Source: an uncultured Collinsella sp. (GTDB taxonomy: Bacteria; Actinomycetota; Coriobacteriia; Coriobacteriales; Coriobacteriaceae). Taken from it: DNA of 30,383 bases. The notes below the pieces were generated by a model. The model ran no database searches. It was not told the origin of the DNA and saw nothing but the letters and a program-made list of their open reading frames with translations. Below, piece by piece: positions 8,353 to 16,700 of the stretch. Location: contig CATWVA010000021.1 in the NCBI GenBank assembly GCA_958354105.1, positions 1 to 30,383 on the forward strand. Direction: 5' to 3'. Both the position numbers and the translations under genes were made by a program. Position 1 is the first letter of the stretch. The number at the start of each line of letters is the position of its first letter.

Positions 8353-9225
8353 TCATTTTCCGAGCCAGTTTTTGAGCCACCACTCCATGGAACGGCTCAT
8401 CTCGGCCATAAAGGGGCTCGTGTGCTTGCGGGTGTAGATATCCACGACGCGCTCGCCTGCCTCGCGGGCATGCGGACGGAACATCGCGTCCATCTCGGCC
8501 ACCTGCGCGTCCATGGTCGCGGTATCGGCGCGGCGATAGCGCTCCTCGTGCACCAGGTTCACCACGGGATGCGCGATCGCCGGGCGTTCCTTGCGGGGCG
8601 TGCCGATGATGAGCATCGATAGCGGCATGGTATAGGGCGGCAGATCGAGCAGCTCGGCAACTTCCTCGGCGTTCTCCACGATGTCGCCAATGTAGCAGCT
8701 CCCCAGGCCCAGGGCCTCGGCGGCGACCACGGCATTTTGCGCGGCGATCACGGCGTCCTGCGCCGCGATGGCAAAGTCGCCCAGACCCGGTGCACGACGG
8801 GGCGACTTGCCCGTGCGCTCTACAAACTCGGGCTCAAAGCAGCCCACGTGCTCAAACAGATCAATCCACTTGGCATAGTCGACCACAAATATTAGTGCCC
8901 AGGGCGCCTTGGCGATCATGGGCTGGTGGTCGCACAGGTCGGCCAGACGATCCAGCGTAGCCTGCTCGCGAATGCTCACGATGGAATACATCATCATGGC
9001 GCCCGCCGACGGTGCGCGGCTCGCCGCATGCAAAATCGCCGCACGCTGCTCGTCGGTCACCGCCACGGGACGGTCGTCGTCATCACGCGCGAAGGCGCGC
9101 GTGGAGGAACGGTGCTCCAACGTGTCCAGCACCGCATTGCCCGTAGTCTCGACCGGATAGCCGTACATATCCACGCCCGCAGCTCCGCCGCCGCCCATGT
9201 CCGCCTTGCAAACCTGCTCGCTCAT
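8353..9225 (-). CDS. nitroreductase-family FMN oxidoreductase
   Basis: The 290-residue protein has nitroreductase-fold motifs: HRSSTRAF (about 38-45, FMN phosphate contact), a helix with ASRAPSAGAMMMYS (about 67-80), and EALGLGSCYIGDI (about 168-180), typical of the FMN-binding dimer interface. The family uses NAD(P)H to reduce nitroaromatics, flavins or quinones; the substrate is not deducible. A C-terminal extension of about 60 residues rich in Met, Arg and Trp follows the core, ending in MEWWLKNWLGK. ATG 9225 follows a GAGGGTAGGG ribosome site. It is a single gene with a hairpin right after its stop, and it is divergent from the LtaS-like gene. Confidence 0.85.
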   Translation of the reverse strand: MSEQVCKADMGGGGAAGVDMYGYPVETTGNAVLDTLEHRSSTRAFARDDDDRPVAVTDEQRAAILHAASRAPSAGAMMMYSIVSIREQATLDRLADLCDHQPMIAKAPWALIFVVDYAKWIDLFEHVGCFEPEFVERTGKSPRRAPGLGDFAIAAQDAVIAAQNAVVAAEALGLGSCYIGDIVENAEEVAELLDLPPYTMPLSMLIIGTPRKERPAIAHPVVNLVHEERYRRADTATMDAQVAEMDAMFRPHAREAGERVVDIYTRKHTSPFMAEMSRSMEWWLKNWLGK

Positions 9226-9438
9226 CGCCCTACCCTCGCCATTTCTTTAAGAAGCCTTTACGTTTCCGTGTAATTCCCGTCCATTATCGCGCAGGTCGCC
9301 ACTACATTGCGCCACACCGCCACGCGTGCGCGTTAATATGGCTGGTTGTTGTGCGCAGCCACCAATTGCAGCGCATATCTTGGTAACAATCGGGTAAACC
9401 CCCGCTTTCGTAGGTTTTAGTTTGTGAGGAGTCTCAGC

Positions 9439-11739
9439 ATGTTCGCTGCCGCCATCTCGCTCGTCGGTCTTGCGGCGACCGTCTACCTTGTTTTGCGCGA
9501 GGCCAAGGCCATTCGCGCTCAGTCGGGCACCGTTGCCAAAAGCGCTCTTGGGTGGAGCGTCGCCTTCGGTCTGTTCCAGGTCTTTTTGACCATTTGGGGC
9601 GCCATTGGCCTCGTCGCCCAAAACGAGCCGCTCGCCTTTGTGATGCTCATCCTGACCAATGCCATCCTCACCGGCTGCGCTTGGGCCAGCATCGCCCGCG
9701 ACCGTATCGCCCCGCGCGTCTTTGCGTTTGCCGCGCCCGATGCCCCCGCCCTCACCGGCAAGCTCGCCCGCCTGCGCGGCGCCTTTGTGGGCAAACCGCT
9801 CGTCGCCGCCGTCTTGTGCCTACTGCTCGCCGGCGTCTTTGCGCTGCTGGGCATGGAGGTCTCGTCCAACCACGACTTTACCTGGGTCTACCCCCTGTGC
9901 ATTCTGCTCGAATGGGCCATCATCACCGTGCTCATGGTCGGCTTGTTCTTCCTATTCCAGCGCCACGGCGCAGCTCCCGCGGTCCTGGCCTTTGCCCTCT
10001 TTGTCCTGGGCATTGCCGAGTTCTTCGTCATCACGTTTAAATCCATGCCCATCCAGCCGGGCGACCTTTCGGCCATCTCCACCGCCGCCGCGGTCGCCGG
10101 CAACGGCTACACCTTCTCCATCTCGCTGTTCTGCGTGCTGTCCATGGGCTTTACCGCCATCGCCATGCTGCTGTGCGAGTACGCTGGCCTGGTGGCACCG
10201 CACCGTCAGAAGGGCGCCGCCAACGCCAAGCGCATGCTGTTCACCAACCTGCTCGTGGCGGTGCTGTGCCTGGGCGGCGTGACCGCGCATGTCACGCTCA
10301 TCGACTACTACAACACCCTCGGCATCACCGTCTACACCTGGCGTCCGCTCGAGAGCTACTGGCGCGAGGGCTATCTGCCTGCCTTTATTAGTGCGGCACA
10401 GTCCATCAAGCCGCCCAAACCCGCCGACTACTCCGTCGACGATGCCAAGGCCACGCTCAAAAAATACGCCAAGGCCTACGACAAGTCCGACGCGGCCAAG
10501 AGCGACGAGCGCGCCGCCGCCGAGGAGCAGTTCGATAGCGAGAAGCCCACGGTCATCGCCATCATGAACGAGACCTTCTCGGATCTTTCGATCTACCAGA
10601 ACATGCGCGCCGGCTACGAAGGCCCGCAGTACTTTAAGAACCTGTCCAACTGCCTCAGCCGCGGCAAGCTCTACGTGAGCGCCTACGGCGGCGGCACCGC
10701 CAATACCGAGTTTGAGTTTATGACCGGCAACTCCATGGCCAACCTGGGCTCGGGCGTGTACCCCTACACCATCTACAACATGGAGACGACCGGGAACTTA
10801 GCCGAACAGTTCAAGTCGCTCGGATATTCCACCACGGCCATGCACCCCAACCACGCCACCAACTGGAACCGCGAGAACGTCTACAAGGACTTTGGCTTTG
10901 ACCAGTTCCTGTCCATCAACGACTTCCAGGGAGCCGACACCCTGCGCGGCATGGTGACCGACCAGGCGACCTACGACAAGATTCTGGAGCTGCTCGACCA
11001 GAACGCCGATCCGCAGTTTATCTTCGACGTGACCATGCAGAACCACTCGGGCTACGACACAGGCCTGCTGCCGGTCGACAAGCAGATGCACCTGAACATC
11101 GACACGACCGACCTGGACGCCAAGACCGTCGAGGACGGCACGCTCTCCGATGTCGACGAGTACGTCTCGTGCATTGAGCAGTCCGACCAGGCGCTGCGTT
11201 ACTTCCTCAACGCCCTGAGCAAGCTCGACCGTAAGGTGGTCGTGGTGTTCTGGGGCGACCACCAGCCGTTCTTCCCGTCCAAGTTCAACGACAAGTGGTT
11301 TACCGGTGAGGACGACGCCACGCATCAGGAGCGTCTGTGGCAGACCGACTACATCATCTGGGCCAACTACGACGTTGCCGGCTGCGACCAGACGAGTGAG
11401 GTCGACGACCTGTCCACCAACTATCTGTCCACCCAGCTGATGCAGCTGATCGGCGCACCTCTCTCCGACTACCAGAAAGCGCACATGACGCTGCGCGAGT
11501 CGCTGCCCGCCATCAACTCGGTGGGCTACGAGGACGCTAGCCTGCGCTGGGCGCTCTCCTCCAACGTCACCGGTGACGACGCCGATGCCGCAGCCGCCAC
11601 CAAGGCACGCGAGGATTACGCCAAGATGCAATACTACGAGATGTTCCGCGACGGCAAGAACGTGTACACCGAGCACTTCCAGACCGAGGCCAACGAGACC
11701 GACCCCAACCTGGCACCGGGTACGACCAAGATCAAGTAG
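9439..11739 (+). CDS. LtaS/MdoB-like membrane phosphoglycerol transferase (sulfatase fold)
   Basis: The 766-residue protein has an N-terminal membrane part with about six to seven hydrophobic segments (1-320), then an extracellular alkaline-phosphatase/sulfatase-like domain. Visible motifs are MNETFSDL (about 376, metal-binding Glu), GGGTANTEFEF with probable catalytic T420, MHPNHATNWNRENVY, MQNHSGYD (substrate and metal His) and FWGDHQPFF (about 606, metal Asp-His). In LtaS enzymes the Thr attacks phosphatidylglycerol and transfers glycerol-phosphate to a lipid-linked or glycan acceptor. Here it could build or decorate an envelope glycopolymer; the acceptor is unknown. ATG 9439 was chosen from GAGGAG at 9425-9430. 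An Ala/Asp/Lys-rich linker (about 335-370) joins membrane and catalytic parts. The transcript runs into the structured element at 11759. Confidence 0.88.
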   Translation: MFAAAISLVGLAATVYLVLREAKAIRAQSGTVAKSALGWSVAFGLFQVFLTIWGAIGLVAQNEPLAFVMLILTNAILTGCAWASIARDRIAPRVFAFAAPDAPALTGKLARLRGAFVGKPLVAAVLCLLLAGVFALLGMEVSSNHDFTWVYPLCILLEWAIITVLMVGLFFLFQRHGAAPAVLAFALFVLGIAEFFVITFKSMPIQPGDLSAISTAAAVAGNGYTFSISLFCVLSMGFTAIAMLLCEYAGLVAPHRQKGAANAKRMLFTNLLVAVLCLGGVTAHVTLIDYYNTLGITVYTWRPLESYWREGYLPAFISAAQSIKPPKPADYSVDDAKATLKKYAKAYDKSDAAKSDERAAAEEQFDSEKPTVIAIMNETFSDLSIYQNMRAGYEGPQYFKNLSNCLSRGKLYVSAYGGGTANTEFEFMTGNSMANLGSGVYPYTIYNMETTGNLAEQFKSLGYSTTAMHPNHATNWNRENVYKDFGFDQFLSINDFQGADTLRGMVTDQATYDKILELLDQNADPQFIFDVTMQNHSGYDTGLLPVDKQMHLNIDTTDLDAKTVEDGTLSDVDEYVSCIEQSDQALRYFLNALSKLDRKVVVVFWGDHQPFFPSKFNDKWFTGEDDATHQERLWQTDYIIWANYDVAGCDQTSEVDDLSTNYLSTQLMQLIGAPLSDYQKAHMTLRESLPAINSVGYEDASLRWALSSNVTGDDADAAAATKAREDYAKMQYYEMFRDGKNVYTEHFQTEANETDPNLAPGTTKIK

Positions 11740-11758
11740 CGACACGTCTTAACTGGTT

Positions 11759-11889
11759 CGTCTGCCCGGCGGCGCGAAACGTAAGGTTCCCTGCTCGGAC
11801 AGTCCTGCTCGCACGGAGAGCACATTAAGTGCTCTCCGGCTCGTGCGGAACTCGCGATGAACCTTACATTCCGCGTCGCCGGGCAGACG
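11759..11889 (+). ncRNA. candidate structured RNA element, copy A (3' of LtaS-like gene)
   Basis: A 131-nt element folds on paper as one long outer stem (13 perfect pairs, CGTCTGCCCGGCG with CGCCGGGCAGACG, continuing to about 31 pairs with two mismatches). An internal loop region with CCCTGCTC and ACAGTCCTGC on one side and CGTGCGGAACTCGCGAT on the other follows, then an apical hairpin GGAGAGCAC-ATTAA-GTGCTCTCC. It starts 20 bp after the gene stop. A second copy with the same inner sequences but different, self-consistent stems is at 12299-12421 on the other strand. It could be a 3'-UTR element, a terminator or a non-autonomous repeat. Collinsella-1 RNA is a known candidate motif to compare with; I cannot tell whether it is the same. 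Confidence 0.55.
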
Positions 11890-11942
11890 CCTCGGTGTTG
11901 AAGCGCGGCTTGTCATGAAAGCATCCGCAACATATATAAGTT

Positions 11943-11969
11943 GAAGGCCACATTAAGTGGCCTTCTTTG
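11943..11969 (+). terminator. hairpin with CACATTAAGTG apex, probable terminator
   Basis: GAAGGCCAC-ATTAA-GTGGCCTTC is followed by TTTGTATT, which looks like an intrinsic terminator for rightward transcription. The 27-bp sequence is identical to the reverse complement of 12343-12369, the apical hairpin of structured element B. Confidence 0.5.
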
Positions 11970-11973
11970 TATT

Positions 11974-12293
11974 CGGAAAGTGTATCCCGGAATCTGCCTT
12001 CGGAATGGGACGCAGTTTCCACTTGAGGGCCTGTCGGGAAAGCGCATCCCACTTCAAGAGTAAATTCCGGGTCGCTCTTTCCGCTAAGGCTCTCAAGCGG
12101 AAAGTGCATCCCATTCCAAGCCTTAATTCCGGGACGTAGTTTCCGGACAAGACATCAAACGGAAAGTGGGGACCACTCTGAGCGCCGATTCTGGGACACA
12201 CTTTCCGAAACCCCGCCCATCCGGAAAGCCCGTCCCACTCCGTATACATCCAGGCATGAAATCATCAGCTTATTAGGCCTTCTATCAATAAAG
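11974..12293. repeat. array 1: five 62-bp palindromic repeats plus conserved tail
   Basis: Five units recur with exact 62-bp spacing; the GTCCC/ATCCC positions are 11985, 12047, 12109, 12171 and 12233. Unit consensus is CGGAAAGTGCATCCC, about 18 variable bases, then GGGACGCACTTTCCG, so each unit is an inverted repeat with arms of about 15 bp, separated by about 14 variable bases. The fifth unit has only the left arm and runs into a tail containing ATCAGCTTATTAGGCCTTC and ATCAATAAAG. A homologous five-unit array with the same tail is at 21692-22011 in the same orientation. Function is unknown; no ORF runs convincingly through it. Confidence 0.85.
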
Positions 12294-12298
12294 AGACA

Positions 12299-12421
12299 CC
12301 CTCCCGGGCGGCGGGCACGAAGTTCATCGCGAGTTCCGCACGCAAAGAAGGCCACTTAATGTGGCCTTCGTCTTGCGCAGGACTGTAGAGCAGGGAACTT
12401 CGTGCCCGCCGCCCGGGAGGG
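12299..12421 (-). ncRNA. candidate structured RNA element, copy B (3' of LAxTG gene)
   Basis: On the minus strand this 123-nt element begins 21 bp after the LAATG-protein stop. Outer arms 12299-12325 and 12395-12421 are a perfect 27-bp inverted repeat. Inside are GTTCCCTGCTC, ACAGTCCTGC and CGTGCGGAACTCGCGAT, shared with copy A, and an apical hairpin GAAGGCCAC-ATTAA-GTGGCCTTC. Compared with copy A the outer stem and the apical stem differ in sequence but remain paired, while the loops are conserved, which is the pattern of a structured RNA. Confidence 0.55.
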
Positions 12422-12442
12422 CGTTGCGTTTAGAAGATGGAC

Positions 12443-13141
12443 CTAGCGCTTGTTCCTCCGGGACAAAAGAAGCGCGGCTATAAAAGCGATGATGGCAAGC
12501 GCCAGCAACACCAAAAGCAAAGCGAGCGTGTTGTCGCCCGTTGCCGCCAGACCAAGCAAGCCGGGCTTCTTGCTGCCAGCAGGCCGCGCGGGGATCTTCT
12601 CGCCATCGTCTTCGGCGGTGATTTCCCAGCGAATTGCCTTGTTTGCGTCGGCAAGCTCGTTGCCCACCGACGTCGGGACACTTAGTTGCAGATTGAGCAC
12701 CGTGCTGCCATCGCTCGTGAACGTGGCGACCTGCGTGGGATAGGCGAACACGCTGCCCGGCGTTCCCGTCTGGAGCCAACCGGCAGACGCATCGCCCGCC
12801 GACGCTGTCAAGGTAATGGGCGACAGCAGGTGTGCCGTCTCGTGATCGACAACGGCCCGCACAAACACGCGCACCTGGGACTTTACGCCCGTGGCACAAA
12901 CCTCAATCTGTTGCTCGCGCGCATCGCCGGGCATTAGATCTTTAAAGGCTGGAAACAGATCGGGCTCCCCCGAGGAGCCCGTCGCCCCCGTTACCGTTAC
13001 CTGGCGCGCATTTCCGTCATAGGCAATCGTGGGAGTGTCAGCAAACGCACGTGCAGGAACGGCGAGCGCGACCACGCAGAAAATGGCCGCGACCACACAA
13101 CGCAAGGAACGCGCAACGTCTTTGAAAATCGGTAAAGCCAT
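12443..13141 (-). CDS. secreted protein with LAATG-type sortase sorting signal
   Basis: The 232-residue protein starts at ATG 13141, after GGAGG with 9-nt spacing, 2 bp past the stop of the preceding gene. It has a cleavable signal peptide (hydrophobic VVAAIFCVVALAVPARAFA, about 17-35). An extracellular beta-rich region of about 155 residues follows, with DLMPGDAREQQIEVCATG resembling the surface-protein pattern of CARDB/TasA-like folds. The C-terminal signal has LAATG (198-202), a hydrophobic segment (about 206-227) and a SRRNKR charged tail. LAxTG is the class E sortase pattern of high-GC Gram-positives. As last gene of the SipW operon it may be the wall-linked base or anchoring subunit. 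No sortase gene is in the window. Confidence 0.78.
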   Translation of the reverse strand: MALPIFKDVARSLRCVVAAIFCVVALAVPARAFADTPTIAYDGNARQVTVTGATGSSGEPDLFPAFKDLMPGDAREQQIEVCATGVKSQVRVFVRAVVDHETAHLLSPITLTASAGDASAGWLQTGTPGSVFAYPTQVATFTSDGSTVLNLQLSVPTSVGNELADANKAIRWEITAEDDGEKIPARPAGSKKPGLLGLAATGDNTLALLLVLLALAIIAFIAALLLSRRNKR

Positions 13142-13143
13142 GC

Positions 13144-13713
13144 TTACGCACCTCCGTGCGGCGGCACCAGCACGCCATCTTTGACCGTACAGTTCCATGC
13201 CTCGGTGACCGCATCGTCGGGCGTAGACTGAATCGCTTGGGTCGAGATGTCAACGACTAGGTTTTTACCATCTGCCTTCTTCTCGGACACGCTCTTGATG
13301 AGCACGCCCGTCTTGTCCATCGGCGCAACAGAAGACGTCCAGTAGTAGAACCCGTCGGCCGAGCGAACCCAAGACGAGGCGCTGCTAGTAGTTGAAGCAT
13401 CGGACACGTTGCCCCACACAATTGCGTAGTCGGTACCCTCGACCGGCTCATCCCACAGGCGTGCGCCATCCTGGTCCTGCCAGTAGATATCCACCGCAAC
13501 ACGCAGGTATGCCGGAGCCGAGCCCTTGTTTGCAATCATGACGTCGCTCTTCATGTTGTCATCGCGCGTTTCGTCCACCGAGGGCGCCACCGAACCAAAG
13601 CCGAACTCGTTGACCAGCACGCCCGTAACCGAAAGCCACGCAAAGGTACCAGCGGCGCCAGCCAACAGGAGAACGCCGACAAGGAGGGCGACGATCTGCT
13701 TGCGCTTAGTCAT
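13144..13713 (-). CDS. SipW-dependent exported protein (third of the operon)
   Basis: The 189-residue protein begins MTKRKQIVALLVGVLLLAGA, followed by AAGTFAWLSVTGVLVNEFGFGSV. A basic start, long hydrophobic core, GTFAWLS turn and a beta-type N-domain ending in FxxGxV is the SipW-cognate signal class known from TasA and camelysin. The mature part (about 45-189) looks beta-rich, with several aromatic/Gly strands (YLRVAVDIYWQDQDG, DGFYYWTS) and no further membrane segment. ATG 13713 was chosen for its GGAGG site; only 1 bp separates it from the stop of the giant gene upstream, so translation is probably coupled. Expected to be processed by the peptidase at 20729 and to assemble outside the cell. 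Confidence 0.8.
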   Translation of the reverse strand: MTKRKQIVALLVGVLLLAGAAGTFAWLSVTGVLVNEFGFGSVAPSVDETRDDNMKSDVMIANKGSAPAYLRVAVDIYWQDQDGARLWDEPVEGTDYAIVWGNVSDASTTSSASSWVRSADGFYYWTSSVAPMDKTGVLIKSVSEKKADGKNLVVDISTQAIQSTPDDAVTEAWNCTVKDGVLVPPHGGA

Positions 13714-13714
13714 C

Positions 13715-16700
13715 CTAGTCCTCCCTCCCCAGCGTGCCGTTTTCCCAAACATTCTTGGCACGCGAGCCGCCATCGACCCATTTGTCCTTCGCGCGCGTGT
13801 TGACGCACGTCACCACGGTGTCGCTCACACTCGAGGCAGACGAGACGATGAGCTCGGCAGATTTACCGGGCGCCTTGCCCGGCGTGCTCAGCTCGCCCTC
13901 GTAGCGCCATGCCCAATTCGTGTCTTCCTCGACGGTATAGATGCCCGTCGGCGCGGCAAATTGCACGCTGCCGACATACCAGGTCTCGCCGTCTTCGTCG
14001 CGCCTCTCGCTAACTTTCACCTCGACCATGCGCGTCTCGGCAGGAGAATCCTCCGACGCCTTTCGCGTTACCTTAAAGCGGAACGTTTGCCCCATGGCGC
14101 TAGCATCGGTGGTCTTTTTGACGATCGTCAGCGCATGGGTCTTGGCGAAGTCGAACACGGCATTGCCGTCGCCTTGCTTGCCTTCGCCCGTCTTCTTGGA
14201 CTCCAGGCGGTTGGCCAAGTCGAACGAACCGTTACCCGAGCCCAAGCTGTAGAGCGAGACAAACTTGCCGTTTACGGGCTCTTCCGCCACAGAAACACCC
14301 TCTGTACCAGGCCCGTAGCTTGCCCGCATTACCGTAACGGTCAGCTGCGTTCCCATAAACGGCTTGGCAAAGCAGACCTTAAACGGCGCTTTGTCGGCAC
14401 TGTCATCGACGGTGTTGGCGGCGGCAGGATCGAGCAGCCACTTAAGCTGGGCGGTCATGGTTACGGAGTTTGTGGGGTCGGATGTATCCTTGGCGACCAC
14501 GCGATACGTCACGGGATAGAGGTCCATGTCGCCCTTGACCGGCTCGCCCTTAAACTCATCCCAAGACTTCGCAGTGCCGTCGGCACCCACATATCGCCAC
14601 TCCAAGAAGAGCTCGCGCTTATCGCCATTGGCAGCAGCCTGTTCATCGAGCAGCGCGACGATCTTGGAGTGGGCGTCCGGGTCGTACGCCACGGATTTTT
14701 GCTCCATCATAGGATTGCCGTTGTCGTCATAGACCGGGTTGCCGCTCTCATTCACCTTGGGAACATCGACGTTATGGACAAAGCCAGCGCCCGTCGCGCG
14801 CTCGTCGCCCGAGTCGACCGTCGCCGTAAAGAGAACCGACCCGTCGACACCGTGATAGCGCACCTTATACGGCGCGGTCTTGTACACCGCAGTGTAGGTC
14901 ACGCTCTCAAAGGGCTCGCTGCCCTCGAGGGGATGCTTCTCATCGTCAGTCATCAGGGTGTACTGCCCGTCATTGACATAATCGCGCGACCAGCCGACAA
15001 AGTCGTACTTGGTGCCGTCAGTGCCCTCAACCTCCTCGGCGGCCTTGACCTCAAGAGAAATCTGGTCGCCGGAATCAGTGCGGCCGAGGCTACGGACAAG
15101 ATCGGGATTCGCAAGTTTAGAGTCAATGTTCGATTGAACGGTAACCAGGCTGGGACGGTAGACCGGGTACAGCTCCATGGGGGCCTTGACCACGGTAGAA
15201 GCACTCACCATACGGATGCCCTCTGACCAAGCGACATAGCCCTTGCCAGGTGCCGGCTCGGCTTCCGTCCAGCCCACGAAGACGTTGAACTTGCCTGTAT
15301 CCGCATCGATAGTGCTGACGTCATAAGTAGGCTTCGGGATGCCGCCATTAAGATTGCCGAGCATATCGTCTTGCTGAGCAACTTTGCCGTCCACATCCGT
15401 GGCATTGAGGTGGTACACAACCGCCAACGGCGAATAGTACGCCACGAATGTATAGGCTCCGCCAGGTTCCACCGGATAAGAGCAAGTACCATGCTCCACA
15501 TCGTAGGGAAGCGTCTTGATCTCGCCGTTCGGAAGCTCGATCTCAACCTTCTGCAACTTATACAGCTCACCGCCTGCTTTATAAACCGGCGTCGTAACGT
15601 CAGGGGTCACCGTTGCCGTAGCAGGATTGGTGTCCGCGTTGATAACGGGAGCGATGTTGTAGCTAGGCACATTGACCTTGTCCGTACCCTCAAAACCTGC
15701 GCGATGCAGGTTGGTGGTGTAGCTGACGTCGTACTTTGCGTAGACGGGATAGGCATCCTGCCACTGGGTGACCTTGGACTCGTCGGTCGCCAGATACGGC
15801 TCTGCCTTATCCGGATCACTCGTCACATAGGAGTCGCCGGCGACGTCGTAGATATACTTCCAGACGTCAGAATCCTTCTGGACCTCGGCGGTCGAAATCC
15901 AGCCCAGGAACTTATGACCCGGCACCGCCATCTCGGTATCGGTCGGAGAGGCTTCGAGCGTCAGATTGGGATTGACGTCACCATCCTTTCCGTCGTAGGG
16001 CTTTGTATTAACCGTCCTATCCTTATAGATATGCGGATAGCAATACAGGAACGTCGGATCTTTACCTTCCGCCGTTTTCTGCTGAAGCAAGTTGCTTTTA
16101 TAGCGTCGAGTAGCAGCCTGCTTGACGTTGCCACTCTTGTCATAGAAGTTGACGTCCGTGGTCACCATAGCACGGACATAATATTGCTCCGTCGTTTCAA
16201 CAAAACTCGAAAAAGGATTCTTTATATAAGTCCAGGAACCGTCGTCGGGTCTTTCGAGCGTCCAAAAACTGAAGTGGTACCTATTATGCGCGGGGGTAAA
16301 TTGAACTTTAATACTTGAGGCTTTCCACTCATCACTCAGTTTACCGGCTCCTGGAAAATCAGTGTCGGCAATCATATCCTTGAGAGTGTTCGCGCCGCTG
16401 TCGTTACGCACATTATGCGAGTAGGCGTTAATAGGCGCAACGATTTGCGTCGCATCAGAGAGAGCGGTGGTGCACTTATCTGCTGGATTCTTATCATCGT
16501 GTAGCACATGGGCGGAGACGTCCGTGCCAGCACCCCAATGGATAATGTTTTCACGAACATATGTCGCGCCGACGTTTTCCTCGAAGGGCGACTTGTATTT
16601 ATTCCAAATCGAGCACAACTTCTTGCTGTCCGTTAGACCGCTATTTGTAAATGCCCGAACGTAATAGTCCACCCGGTACTCAAAACGAGCCGTATAGGTA

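Larger units (their letters stand above)
11740..12442. other. 703-bp non-coding region between convergent operons
   Basis: No credible gene is seen; the open frames here are fragments running through repeats. The region holds, in order, a structured element on +, a short hairpin, a five-unit 62-bp palindromic array with conserved tail, and a second structured element on -. All are listed separately. Confidence 0.8.

Noticed and set aside
11974..12293. CRISPR-like 62-bp array
   Set aside because: Repeats are imperfect palindromes with degenerate units and no constant repeat/variable spacer split of CRISPR size; no cas genes are present.
11864..12355. Several 60-100 codon frames through array 1
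   Set aside because: They exist on both strands because the repeats are palindromic; there is no ribosome site or protein-like pattern.
13526..15226. 566-codon open frame on the plus strand
   Set aside because: Antisense to the giant adhesin, with no recognisable domain or start site.
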